From an uncultured Pelagibacteraceae bacterium (GTDB lineage: Bacteria > Pseudomonadota > Alphaproteobacteria > Pelagibacterales > Pelagibacteraceae): a stretch of DNA of 52,031 nucleotides. The stretch is taken from assembly GCA_902617715.1 (NCBI GenBank), contig CACMXS010000008.1, positions 1 through 52,031 on the forward strand. The letters are read 5' to 3'. The translations under genes were made by a program, and so were the position numbers. The notes beneath the pieces were generated by a model that searched no databases, was not told where the DNA came from, and saw nothing but the letters and a program-made list of their open reading frames with translations. Shown one piece after another: positions 16,617-25,089 of this stretch (position 1 is its first letter; every line of letters begins with the position of its first letter).

Positions 16617-17659
16617 AAACTATCTCCTGCTAAAAAATAAATTTTTCCATTATTTGGATGAACTTGTATATCTCTTATTCTTCCAATTTTACCCTTAAAA
16701 ATTATATCTTCTTTTATATTTGATAAGTCATTGAATATTAATTTTCTTAGAGATTGATCTTTAAGAGAAGTAATCAATGCATGTCCATTCCATTCACTGA
16801 ATTCTTTGCCTTTATAGATAGTTATTGCACTTGTTGCGATTGAGGGTACCCAATAATGTATTGCTTTCGTAAAGCCGGGTTTCCATTTTGGGCCAATTGG
16901 AATACCTGAATAATTTGTACCTCCCCACCCTAGAATTTTCCATCCATAATTTTCACCTTTTTTAGCTTCACCAAACCAATCACCACCTCTTGCACCATGG
17001 TTACTCATATAAATTTTTTTATCGAATGGGGATAAAGTTAAACCTTGAGGATTTCTTATTCCTATTTGATAAATTTCTGGTAACCAATTTGGTTTTCCAC
17101 TAAACTTTGGATTATCTTTTGGAATGCTTCCATCAATATTTATTCTAATAATACTTCCTGGATGTTTTGATGGATCTTGTGCAATCATCCCTTCTCCTCT
17201 TTCACCGGCAGAAGCAAATAAGAAATTATCTTTTATCACCAATCTTGATCCAAAGTGATATCCTGAATTAATAGGTGGGTTAGCTTGAAAAATATTTTTG
17301 AAAGTTAAATTTTTTTCATTAAATTTCGTTTTAGCTATTGAAGTACTAGTTTTTCCATTTCCCCTGTTTTCTGCATAAGAAATATAAACATAACTATCTT
17401 TAAATAGAACATCCAACAAACCTCCTTGACCATGTTCTAAATAATTAAGATTATGCTTAACTTCGGAGATCTCTTTAGAATTAAGGTTAATAAACTTAAT
17501 TTTTCCACTTTTTTCTGTGATTAATAATTTATCATTGCTTATGAACGTAGAACCCCATGGATCATCTAAATCTACAATTTTTTCAAAATTAAAATTTTCA
17601 GCAAAAGAAACATTTATAGAAATTAAAAAAAAGAATATGGAAATAAAAAATTTTCTCAC
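16595..17659 (-). CDS. PQQ-dependent sugar dehydrogenase-like protein (soluble GDH/YliI type)
   Basis: The product has a signal peptide (MRKFFISIFFFLISINVSFA) and then a six-bladed beta-propeller of the glucose/sorbosone dehydrogenase family, with GQGGLLDVLF, GSRLVIKDNFLFASAGERGE, EIYQIGIRNPQGL, MSNHGARGGDWFGEAKKGEN-type loop and YGWK. Such periplasmic enzymes oxidise aldose sugars using PQQ. The open frame reaches up to 17746 inside the SDR gene, but I chose the GTG at 17659: it lies one base after the SDR stop, puts the signal peptide at the very N-terminus and gives 354 residues. No PQQ synthesis genes are in view, so cofactor supply is uncertain. Confidence 0.85.
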   Translation of the reverse strand: MRKFFISIFFFLISINVSFAENFNFEKIVDLDDPWGSTFISNDKLLITEKSGKIKFINLNSKEISEVKHNLNYLEHGQGGLLDVLFKDSYVYISYAENRGNGKTSTSIAKTKFNEKNLTFKNIFQANPPINSGYHFGSRLVIKDNFLFASAGERGEGMIAQDPSKHPGSIIRINIDGSIPKDNPKFSGKPNWLPEIYQIGIRNPQGLTLSPFDKKIYMSNHGARGGDWFGEAKKGENYGWKILGWGGTNYSGIPIGPKWKPGFTKAIHYWVPSIATSAITIYKGKEFSEWNGHALITSLKDQSLRKLIFNDLSNIKEDIIFKGKIGRIRDIQVHPNNGKIYFLAGDSLWLMEKS

Positions 17660-17660
17660 T

Positions 17661-18371
17661 TTAAGAAAGTTTTGACCTTCCACCATCGACTGCAATAATC
17701 TGACCGGTAACCCAAGAACTATCATTAGTGATGAGAAATTTCGCAAGAGAAGCTGAGTCTTTTCCCTCTCCCAATCTTTTTAAAGGATGAGCTTTCGCTA
17801 TTCCATCTGCTAATGCTTTATTTTTTAGCATTGGTTCTGCAATTTTTGAATTGGTTAAACTTGGCGCTATACAGTTCACTCTAATATTTGGAGCAAATTC
17901 AGCTGCTAATGAAACAGTTAATCCTTCAACAGCGGCTTTAGCCGAAGCAATTATCGCATGATTAGTAAATCCTCTTTGTGCTGCCACTGTAGAGAATAAA
18001 ACTACCGAACCTTTATTTTTTTTTAAACTTTCTTGATAACCCTTAATAACTTCAACTGCCGAATAAAGATTTAATTTCATACATTTATTAAAATCATTTT
18101 CATTGACCATTCTCAAAGGTTTTAAATCTATTGAACCAACGCAATAAGCAACACCTTTTATATCTGAAATATCATTTTTAACTTTTTCAATAAATCCATC
18201 TTCTAAAACATCGGCAATTGTGAAAGCACAACCAAGTTTTTCAGAAATACTTTTTGTTTCATTTTCATTTCTGCCAACTAAATGAACAGAATTTCCTGAG
18301 TTTACTAATTGTTCAGCTAAGCTAGATCCGATTGAACCTGTCGCACCAAAAATGAGATATTTTTCTGACAT
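17661..18371 (-). CDS. Short-chain dehydrogenase/reductase lacking the catalytic tyrosine
   Basis: The 236-residue Rossmann protein has the nucleotide motif GATGSIG (residues 9-15), VGRNENE, and the C-terminal VTGQIIAVDGGRS typical of classical SDRs. At the active site, Ser127 and Lys145 (in ASAKAAVEGL) are present, but the tyrosine expected four residues before the lysine is Ile141 (NHAIIASAK). I recall a group of SDRs with this NHxxIAxAK pattern. The substrate is unknown. It is divergent from the photolyase gene across 27 bp and leads a leftward group with the PQQ-type and MBL-fold genes. Confidence 0.88.
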   Translation of the reverse strand: MSEKYLIFGATGSIGSSLAEQLVNSGNSVHLVGRNENETKSISEKLGCAFTIADVLEDGFIEKVKNDISDIKGVAYCVGSIDLKPLRMVNENDFNKCMKLNLYSAVEVIKGYQESLKKNKGSVVLFSTVAAQRGFTNHAIIASAKAAVEGLTVSLAAEFAPNIRVNCIAPSLTNSKIAEPMLKNKALADGIAKAHPLKRLGEGKDSASLAKFLITNDSSWVTGQIIAVDGGRSKLS

Positions 18372-18398
18372 AAAAAATTTTATTAGTTATATTTAATT

Positions 18399-19889
18399 AT
18401 GAAGTTATTTTTTATACTGGGTAATCAATTATTTCCATCAAAATACTTGGACCGCTTCAAAAAAGACCACCTATTTTTTATGGCTGAAGATTACCAATTA
18501 TGTACTTATGAAAAACATCATAAACAAAAAATACTTCTTTTCTTATCCTCAATGCGTTCACATGCAGATAGTCTTAAAAAAGATAAATTTAAATTAGAGT
18601 ACATTAAAATTGAGGATAAAGAATTTAAAGATGATTATTTAAAAAAATTAAAAAAAGTAATTAATTCAAAAAAAATAAAGGAGATTTCAAGCTTTGAAGT
18701 TGAAGATAAATTTTTTGAAAAAAAAATAAATCAATTTCTTAAAAAAGAAAAAATAAAATGGAATGTTGTACAAACTCCAATGTTTTTAAATTCAAGAGAG
18801 GAATTTAAACAATATTTATCCAAATCAAAAAAACCGTTCATGGCAACTTTTTATAAAGATGTTAGAAAAAAATCAGGGATATTAATGGGTTCAGATGGAA
18901 ACCCAATTGGAGGTAAATGGAGCTTTGATGAAGATAATAGAAATAAATTACCGAAAAATATTTCAATTCCAAAATTTCCAAAAATAAATGAAACTAATCA
19001 TACTAAAAAGTTAAAACCAATTATTGAAAAATTATTCAAAGATCATCCAGGTAAAACCGAAAATTTTTGGTTCGCTACTGAATATAATGAGGTTGTAAAG
19101 CTTTTGAATTTTTTCATTAAAGAAAAATCAAATTTATTCGGTGATTATGAAGATGCTGTTGATCAAAAAGATAATGTTTTATTTCATAGTGCATTAAGTC
19201 CATATATTAATTTAGGTTTAATTACTCCAGAATTTGTTATTAAAAAAGTTTTAGAATTCCATAAAAGTAAAAAGATAAGATTAAATTCATTAGAAGGTTA
19301 TATACGTCAGGTAATTGGTTGGAGAGAGTTCATGCGAGGAATTTATCAAAGTTATTCAAATGAAATAGAAACCGGAAACTTCTTCAAACAAAATAGAAAA
19401 ATGAAAAAATCTTGGTATGAGGGTACAACTGGTTTACCTCCACTTGATTATGCAATTAAAAATGCTTTAAACTATGGATGGTCTCATCACATTGAAAGAT
19501 TGATGATTTTATCTAACATTATGAATCTTTGTGAAATAAAACCTACCATTGTTTACAAGTGGTTCATGGAGATGTTTGTAGATTCTTCAGATTGGGTAAT
19601 GGTGCCTAATGTTTATGGAATGGGATTGTTTAGTGATGGAGGAATATTTGCAACAAAACCTTACATATGTGGATCAAGTTATTTTATGAAAATGATGGAT
19701 TTTAAAAAAGGTGAGTGGTGTAACACAATGGATGGTCTTTATTGGAGATTTATTGATCGTAATAGAAAATTTTTTTTAAAAAATCCTAGACTTTCCATGA
19801 TGGTAAGAATTTTTGATAAAATGAAAACTGATAGAAAAAAATTAATTTTGTCAGCTGCAGAAAAATTTATTAAACAAAATACAATTTAG
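18399..19889 (+). CDS. Cryptochrome/photolyase of the FeS-BCP (PhrB, 6-4) type
   Basis: The 496-residue flavoprotein matches the deoxyribodipyrimidine photolyase-related family. Residues 1-130 form the antenna domain (FFILGNQLFPSKYLD, a start typical of this group); about 200-480 form the FAD domain with GYIRQVIGWREFMRGIYQ, WSHHIERLMILSN and VPNVYGMGLFSDGGIFATKP. This family repairs 6-4 photoproducts with blue light. The iron-sulfur ligands look mostly lost: the position of the first cysteine is around Y351, the usual YC.GC pair is replaced by DFKKGEWC (434-441) with only C441 left, and the loop is shortened. DUF2256 follows with a one-base TAGTG overlap. Confidence 0.92.
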   Translation: MKLFFILGNQLFPSKYLDRFKKDHLFFMAEDYQLCTYEKHHKQKILLFLSSMRSHADSLKKDKFKLEYIKIEDKEFKDDYLKKLKKVINSKKIKEISSFEVEDKFFEKKINQFLKKEKIKWNVVQTPMFLNSREEFKQYLSKSKKPFMATFYKDVRKKSGILMGSDGNPIGGKWSFDEDNRNKLPKNISIPKFPKINETNHTKKLKPIIEKLFKDHPGKTENFWFATEYNEVVKLLNFFIKEKSNLFGDYEDAVDQKDNVLFHSALSPYINLGLITPEFVIKKVLEFHKSKKIRLNSLEGYIRQVIGWREFMRGIYQSYSNEIETGNFFKQNRKMKKSWYEGTTGLPPLDYAIKNALNYGWSHHIERLMILSNIMNLCEIKPTIVYKWFMEMFVDSSDWVMVPNVYGMGLFSDGGIFATKPYICGSSYFMKMMDFKKGEWCNTMDGLYWRFIDRNRKFFLKNPRLSMMVRIFDKMKTDRKKLILSAAEKFIKQNTI

Positions 19890-20017
19890 TGAAAAAAGAA
19901 AATCTTCCTTCAAAAATTTGCCCAGTTTGTAAAAGACCTTTTGTTTGGCGGAAGAAATGGAAGCTTAATTGGGATAGAGTAAAATATTGTTCTAAGAAGT
20001 GTTCTAAGTTAAGCTAA
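19889..20017 (+). CDS. DUF2256 zinc-ribbon-like mini-protein (42 residues)
   Basis: Translation from GTG at 19889, which shares the last base of the photolyase stop (TAGTG), gives 42 residues to the TAA at 20015-20017. Two cysteine pairs, ICPVCKRPFVWRKKW and YCSKKCSK, with a WRKKW tryptophan-basic core, match DUF2256, a tiny putative zinc-binding domain. From memory this domain often accompanies cryptochrome/photolyase genes. The start is supported by the overlap and by the absence of another in-frame start. It may bind DNA or the photolyase; neither is shown. Confidence 0.88.
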   Translation: MKKENLPSKICPVCKRPFVWRKKWKLNWDRVKYCSKKCSKLS

Positions 20018-20021
20018 AAAC

Positions 20022-20243
20022 ATGAATAATAAAATCTTTGAATGGGCAGGGGTTATTACTGCAATACTTTATTCGTTATTTGTAGCTATGAATATTGGTA
20101 TAGAGTTTTTTGGTTTTTGTTTATTACTTATATCTGCAATCTTAATTGGAATTTGGGCTTATAGGGGTGGTCATAGAGGAATATTATTTTTACAATTCTT
20201 TTATGCAACGGCAGGTATTATTGGAATGTTTAGGTGGTTTTAA
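20022..20243 (+). CDS. Small membrane protein, 73 residues, unknown
   Basis: The protein has three short hydrophobic segments (about residues 7-25, 29-46 and 52-72) separated by the basic loop YRGGHRG. I do not recognise a family with certainty; the layout resembles a fragment of PnuC-like transporters. It begins 4 bp after the DUF2256 gene, so it is probably the third gene of the photolyase transcript. Its stop codon shares TTAA with the convergent photolyase-like gene. Confidence 0.7.
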   Translation: MNNKIFEWAGVITAILYSLFVAMNIGIEFFGFCLLLISAILIGIWAYRGGHRGILFLQFFYATAGIIGMFRWF

Positions 20244-21379
20244 TTTATAGCTGAAATTATTTTAGGAATATAATTTTTAAAATTAAAAAAACCCTTATTA
20301 CAATATTGCCAAGAATACTGATCAAGTTTTCTATATAAAAAATCTATTTTTATATTATTTGAATTTAGATAATCTAAGTTTTCACCCACAGTTGGATACA
20401 AAATATAATAATTTTCAATTTTTTTAATTTCACTTATATCTATGACTTCACAATCAATAGACTTAGCTTTTAATCTTTGTTCTTGGTCTTTGATTAAAAG
20501 GGATTTAAATTTCACTACTTTTTCACTAAGCTTAATAGACCTATTTTCATTTTTGTTAGAAATTAAATAAATTTTATTTAATTTATTATTTTGAAAATCA
20601 GTGATCTCAAAAGAGAGATTATTCTCAAAAATTAATAGATTTTTATCCTCTATATTTTGTGGATTATTAAAATCTTTTTTTATGATAGGGTAAGTTCTTT
20701 GAGATACTTTTGGAGGAGCATTTTCATTTAATTTAATATTATTAAATCTATTATTAGTGAATTTTTTGATATTCCATTCACTTGCTAAATAATGTTTTCC
20801 CTGAGTTTGAACACCAGCGACCCATCTCCATCCAAGGGTATTTGATGCAGCGTCCCCATCATAAAGATGTTGCATAAAAAATTCTGCACCTAATTGCCAA
20901 GGTAATTCTAAAGTAAAAATCCAAATACTGGCAAACCACATTCTTGTGTGGTTATGTAAATAATTGTTTTCCTTTAGTTCGTTTATCCATGTATTAAAGC
21001 ATTCAATATTAGTTTTACCTTCTATTGCATTAAGATAGCTCTGATTGTTTTTAAATTCTTCTTTAATTTTATTTAATTCCATTAAATAGTCTGACCAAAC
21101 ATTTGGTCTTAATTCTAACCAGCCTTTCCAATATGTACGCCATAAAACTTCTTGTATAAACTTTTCATTTTTTGAGAAAGAAAATTTACCAAGTGATTTT
21201 TCAATTACTTCTTTTTCACTAATAATTCCGTGAGTAATGTAAGGAGATAAACAAGAAATATTGGATCTATTTTCTGGTCCAAAATCAAAATTTCTAAGCT
21301 TGGAGTATTCTGAAAGATTATTTTCCACAAAATAATTTAATTTGTCTAAGGCCTTAGCCCTTGAGGCTTCAAAATTCAT
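20240..21379 (-). CDS. Photolyase-like flavoprotein with FAD domain first (possible circular permutation)
   Basis: Residues 1-215 match the C-terminal FAD-binding domain of photolyases: LSPYITHGIIS, VLWRTYWKGWLELRP, LHNHTRMWFASIWIF and LYDGDAASNTLGWRWVAGVQ. Normally this domain follows an antenna alpha/beta domain. Here the protein starts directly with it, and a second domain (about 245-375) follows, with alternating strands and helices (NLLIFENNLSFEI, NKIYLISNKNE, IENYYILYPTVGENLDYL). That could be the antenna domain moved to the C-terminus, or an unrelated Rossmann-like domain. It is convergent with the other photolyase cluster, sharing TTAA. Light-driven DNA repair is the likely role. Confidence 0.85.
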   Translation of the reverse strand: MNFEASRAKALDKLNYFVENNLSEYSKLRNFDFGPENRSNISCLSPYITHGIISEKEVIEKSLGKFSFSKNEKFIQEVLWRTYWKGWLELRPNVWSDYLMELNKIKEEFKNNQSYLNAIEGKTNIECFNTWINELKENNYLHNHTRMWFASIWIFTLELPWQLGAEFFMQHLYDGDAASNTLGWRWVAGVQTQGKHYLASEWNIKKFTNNRFNNIKLNENAPPKVSQRTYPIIKKDFNNPQNIEDKNLLIFENNLSFEITDFQNNKLNKIYLISNKNENRSIKLSEKVVKFKSLLIKDQEQRLKAKSIDCEVIDISEIKKIENYYILYPTVGENLDYLNSNNIKIDFLYRKLDQYSWQYCNKGFFNFKNYIPKIISAIN

Positions 21380-21385
21380 ACTAAA

Positions 21386-21766
21386 TTATTTTGATTTTTT
21401 TTTCTTTAGACCCAATTTATCACTATGTCTTAATCTTAAAATTACAATTGCTCCAGCTATTAGAACAATTGCAACAGCCTCATAAACTAATGCTGCTGGA
21501 TCCATTTCTTTTCCTTGGAGAATAATAAACCGTGCTAGAGCAGTAATGGCTATCAACAATGGCAAAGTAATGCTAATTGATTGCTGATGCCAAAAAACTC
21601 TTACCATTGCAAGCACCTCTAAGTACAGAAACATCAATAGCAAATCAGCTAATGTTACCGATCGATTTTGAAACATTTTACTTATTTCAATTCCAACAGC
21701 GATAACAGTACTTATCAATATAATAACCATCAATACGAGTTGTAAATTTTTTGCTATTTTTTCCAT
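21386..21766 (-). CDS. psiE: PsiE family membrane protein
   Basis: The 126-residue product has four membrane segments and matches the phosphate-starvation-inducible PsiE family, with LLLMFLYLEVLAMVRVFW and ALARFIILQGKEMDP as landmarks. The family's function is unknown. It overlaps the upstream membrane gene by one base at 21766 and precedes the FAD-first photolyase gene by 6 bp, so these genes probably form one leftward transcript. No Pho box was identified. Confidence 0.85.
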   Translation of the reverse strand: MEKIAKNLQLVLMVIILISTVIAVGIEISKMFQNRSVTLADLLLMFLYLEVLAMVRVFWHQQSISITLPLLIAITALARFIILQGKEMDPAALVYEAVAIVLIAGAIVILRLRHSDKLGLKKKKSK

Positions 21767-22218
21767 TACTTATCTTTACTAAATGGTAGCCATTTTTCAA
21801 ACACTGATTTTGATGGTCCATCATAAGGTATCGAATATGAATTAGTATTTGTTAAAACCTCAATACCTTTTGAGAAAACAAAGATGAATACAATTACAAA
21901 AACTATGACCATAATTTTGAAGGGATCAAAATTTTTAGTTTGAAAAACGCTATTCGATTTTTCTTCTGCTTTATGAAATTGTTTAAATGTCATATACACA
22001 GCAAATATAAGTCCTACGTGAGCAATATATGTTCCTGCCCAACCGAAGGCAAAAGTAGTATAAGAAAAAACATATAAACTAAAAACGGTTGTCCAAATAA
22101 AACTTAATACTAACAATATTTGCAATCTCACTGATTTTGGCAATGATCTCAGGTCATTTTTACTATCGTCAAATAGTATATTAGCCGAATCTTGCATCCA
22201 TTTTTTTAAACCACTCAT
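21766..22218 (-). CDS. Membrane protein of unknown function, about 150 residues
   Basis: Three hydrophobic segments are visible (LLVLSFIWTTVFSLYVFSY, an adjacent FGWAGTYIAHVGLIFAVYM, and IMVIVFVIVFIFVFS), flanked by a soluble N-terminus and a C-terminal tail. I recognise no family. I prefer the ATG at 22218 (MSGLKKWMQD), giving 150 residues; an upstream ATG at 22260 adds 14 residues but no obvious domain. Neither has a good ribosome binding site. It lies between argG and psiE on the same strand. Confidence 0.65.
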   Translation of the reverse strand: MSGLKKWMQDSANILFDDSKNDLRSLPKSVRLQILLVLSFIWTTVFSLYVFSYTTFAFGWAGTYIAHVGLIFAVYMTFKQFHKAEEKSNSVFQTKNFDPFKIMVIVFVIVFIFVFSKGIEVLTNTNSYSIPYDGPSKSVFEKWLPFSKDK

Positions 22219-22278
22219 ACAATCTAAATTAAGTTTTTTTTTATAATTAACAATGCCCAAATTGTCCGCAAATAGCTC

Positions 22279-23466
22279 TTAGTTTCTTAACTTTTTTTTA
22301 TGAAAATTAATAAATCTCTCTACATTTGATTTATTAAAAGATCTATTTTCCTCAAAAGAAACTTTTTTCAAAGAATACGCTAAACTATTAGTAACTCTAG
22401 ATTGAATTGTAATATTTCCTTTATAAAGTTTTAATTTAATAGATCCATTTACTTTATTTTTTTTGAGGTCAATAATTTTTTGAAGTTTAAATCTTTCTTT
22501 TGAATACCAATAGCCATTATAAATAAGTTCTGCATATTTAGACATAACGTAATCTTTTTTATGCATAGTTTCTTTATCTAAAGTGACAGACTCTATTGCT
22601 CTGTGAGCATGAATTAATAATGTCCCTCCTGGAGTTTCATAAACACCTCTTGATTTAATTCCTAAAAATCTATTTTCAACAAGATCAACTCTACCTATCC
22701 CATTTTTTCCAGCTAATTGATTTAACTTTTCAAGTAACTTTGAAGGTCTTAACTTTTTTCCATTTACACCAATTGGATCTCCATTTTTAAAATTTATAGT
22801 AACCAAAGTTGGTTTGTTGGGAGCTTTTTCTGGTGAAATCGTTCTTTGAAAAATAAATTCTGGTGCTGAATTCTTTGGATTTTCTAAAACTTTTCCCTCT
22901 GTTGAGGTATGAAATAAATTATCATCTACAGAAAAAGGTGGTGCACCTTTTTTGTCTTTAGGAATAGGAATACCATGTTTTTTAGCATAACTGATTAAAT
23001 CTGTTCTAGATTTTAATTTCCATATTCTCCAAGGTGCAATTATTTTTATTTTTGAACCAAAGTAGTGGTAACCAAGTTCAAATCTAACTTGATCATTTCC
23101 TTTTCCAGTGGCTCCATGAGATACTGCATAAGCTTTATACTTTTTTGCAACTTTAATTTGATCTTTCGCAATAAGAGGTCTTGCAATTGAAGTTCCCAAT
23201 AAATATACACCTTCATAAATTGCATGACCGCGTACCATTGGGAAAACATAATCTTTAACAAAAATATCTTTTAAATCGTTAATAATGATATTTTTAACTC
23301 CCAATTTTTTAGCATTTGAAATAATTTTTTTTCGATCAATTTCTTGACCTATGTCTGCTGTATAACAAATTACTTCAGCGTTATAATTTTCTTGCAGCCA
23401 TTTTAAAATAATGGATGTATCTAATCCACCAGAATAAGCTAAGACGATTCTCTTTTTTGATTTCAT
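22279..23466 (-). CDS. argG: Argininosuccinate synthase
   Basis: The 395-residue enzyme condenses citrulline and aspartate using ATP in arginine synthesis. It has the PP-loop motif LAYSGGLDTSIILKWL at the N-terminus, then YTADIGQE, GATGKGNDQVRFE and IGRVDLVENRFLGIKSRGVY-type core sequence. Length is normal. It lies 3 bp from the upstream IalB-like gene on the same strand. No other arginine genes are in view. Confidence 0.97.
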   Translation of the reverse strand: MKSKKRIVLAYSGGLDTSIILKWLQENYNAEVICYTADIGQEIDRKKIISNAKKLGVKNIIINDLKDIFVKDYVFPMVRGHAIYEGVYLLGTSIARPLIAKDQIKVAKKYKAYAVSHGATGKGNDQVRFELGYHYFGSKIKIIAPWRIWKLKSRTDLISYAKKHGIPIPKDKKGAPPFSVDDNLFHTSTEGKVLENPKNSAPEFIFQRTISPEKAPNKPTLVTINFKNGDPIGVNGKKLRPSKLLEKLNQLAGKNGIGRVDLVENRFLGIKSRGVYETPGGTLLIHAHRAIESVTLDKETMHKKDYVMSKYAELIYNGYWYSKERFKLQKIIDLKKNKVNGSIKLKLYKGNITIQSRVTNSLAYSLKKVSFEENRSFNKSNVERFINFHKKKLRN

Positions 23467-23469
23467 TTA

Positions 23470-23982
23470 TTAACTACAAGCTTTTTTTGCAGTATTGTAA
23501 GCTTTAGTAAATCCAAGTAGTGAATAATGATCTATAGTTTGAGAACCTTTTTCGTTGTAGCCCGTGACCATGATTCTTGATCCTTTTTTCATGACCTTAA
23601 CCATGATTTTTTCTTTTTTATTACTTGTCATCCAAGCGAAGCCTTGTTGTTTTATATCAAACTTAAATTTATTATTTCCTGATGTTGCTAGTACTGAATT
23701 ATTTTTATTAAATTCATAACCTGAAGTCGTGCTGATTTCATTTGAAATTTTTTCACCTGGTCTAAAAGTTACAAATAATCTTGCATCTCTTTTATCTTTT
23801 TTTGGAGCTTGCAATACAGGAATTGATTGAGCAAAGCACACTTTTCCTGAAGCTTCTGAAACAGTCATTACCTCCCAATCTTTAAATTTTCCAACTTTTT
23901 TAAGTTCTGAGGTTAAAGCTTTTGACAAAGAAGCTATTAAAAAGATTATAGATAATAATAAAGTTTTTTTAATTAAGGGCAT
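23470..23982 (-). CDS. IalB-like (invasion associated locus B) periplasmic protein
   Basis: The 170-residue product has a signal peptide (about residues 1-22) and one IalB-type domain: VGKFKDWEVMTVSEASGKVC-like opening, a central ARLFVTFRP, and a final SLLGFTKAYNTAKKAC. Two cysteines, in GKVCFAQS and KKACS, could form a disulfide. The family is widespread in Alphaproteobacteria, including free-living marine ones, so the name does not imply host invasion. It overlaps the aldo/keto reductase gene by 10 bases and precedes argG by 3 bp. Confidence 0.88.
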   Translation of the reverse strand: MPLIKKTLLLSIIFLIASLSKALTSELKKVGKFKDWEVMTVSEASGKVCFAQSIPVLQAPKKDKRDARLFVTFRPGEKISNEISTTSGYEFNKNNSVLATSGNNKFKFDIKQQGFAWMTSNKKEKIMVKVMKKGSRIMVTGYNEKGSQTIDHYSLLGFTKAYNTAKKACS

Positions 23983-25010
23983 GGATTTGGATAAATTCTT
24001 TGTATTTCATTAATTTCATTAATTATTTCGTTAGTCAAATTTATATTTACACTTTCTATGTTAGTTTTCAACTGCTCCATTGTAGTTGCTCCAATGATGA
24101 CAGATGTTACAAAAGGTTGAATTTCTAAAAATTTCAAAGACATTTGTGCTAAATCTAATTTATGTTTCATCGCTATTTCATAGTATGCATCGATTGCCTT
24201 GCCAGCGTTTGGTTTATTATATCTGGTCCAGAAATCTTTATGCAGAGCTATTCTTGATTTTTTTGGTAACTGATTGTTTCTATATTTTCCAGAAAGATAC
24301 CCACAAGCAAGAGGTGAATAAGCAAGCAGTCCGGCCTGTTCTCTTACAGACATTTCTGCTAAGCCAACTTCATAAGTTCTGTTTAGAAGGTTATATGGAT
24401 TTTGGACTGAAAGCATTCTTGGTAGATTGTTTTTTTTTGATATTTCGAGAAATTTAGATAGTCCCCAAGGAGTTTCATTTGATAGTCCTATGTATCTTAT
24501 TTTCCCTTGCTCTATAAATTTCTTGAGGTTTTCTAAGATATCTTCAAACTTAGTCCACTCATTATCATCGTCATGTTCATAGCCTAATTTACCAAAAAAA
24601 TTTGTATTTCTTTCTGGCCAGTGAAGTTGATATAAATCAATGTAATCAGTTCTTAATCTTCTTAAACTTCCCTCTAAAGCTTCTGTAATATTCTTTTTAC
24701 CAAACTGGTTGCCACCACCTCTGACGTATTCTCTCATTGGCCCACAAACTTTAGAGGCCAGAATTACTTTGTCTCTTTTTTTTGTTTTTTCAAACCAATT
24801 ACCTATAATTTTTTCTGTGCTACCAAATGTTTCTTCTCTTGGAGGTATAGAATATATCTCAGCGGTATCCCAAAAGTTTACACCTTGATCTAAAGCAAAA
24901 TCCATTTGTTCAAGTCCTTCGGCTTGAGTATTTTGTTCACCCCAAGTCATTGTACCGAGACAAATTGTACTTACTTTAAGATCAGTATTTCCTAACTTTT
25001 TGTAATTCAT
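23973..25010 (-). CDS. Aldo/keto reductase (Tas-like)
   Basis: The 345-residue TIM-barrel protein has the aldo/keto reductase tetrad: Asp and Tyr in FWDTAEIYSIP, Lys in VILASKVCG and His in LYQLHWPERNT. The opening LGNTDLKVSTICLGTMTWGE and the final SVIIGATTMEQLKTNIES fit the Tas/YghZ group that reduces small carbonyls with NADPH. The physiological substrate is unknown. It starts a leftward run with the IalB-like gene and argG and is divergent from the Bax inhibitor-1 gene across 79 bp. Confidence 0.93.
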   Translation of the reverse strand: MNYKKLGNTDLKVSTICLGTMTWGEQNTQAEGLEQMDFALDQGVNFWDTAEIYSIPPREETFGSTEKIIGNWFEKTKKRDKVILASKVCGPMREYVRGGGNQFGKKNITEALEGSLRRLRTDYIDLYQLHWPERNTNFFGKLGYEHDDDNEWTKFEDILENLKKFIEQGKIRYIGLSNETPWGLSKFLEISKKNNLPRMLSVQNPYNLLNRTYEVGLAEMSVREQAGLLAYSPLACGYLSGKYRNNQLPKKSRIALHKDFWTRYNKPNAGKAIDAYYEIAMKHKLDLAQMSLKFLEIQPFVTSVIIGATTMEQLKTNIESVNINLTNEIINEINEIQRIYPNPCP

Positions 25011-25089
25011 TTAGGTTTTTTGCATTATTTTTTTTAAATCTTTTAAGGCATCTTGAATAATTAGTAAAAGACTATATATTCTTGTCATC

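Noticed and set aside
17660..17746. Longer start for the PQQ-type gene inside the SDR gene
   Set aside because: The GTG at 17659 follows the SDR stop by one base and places a proper signal peptide at the N-terminus.
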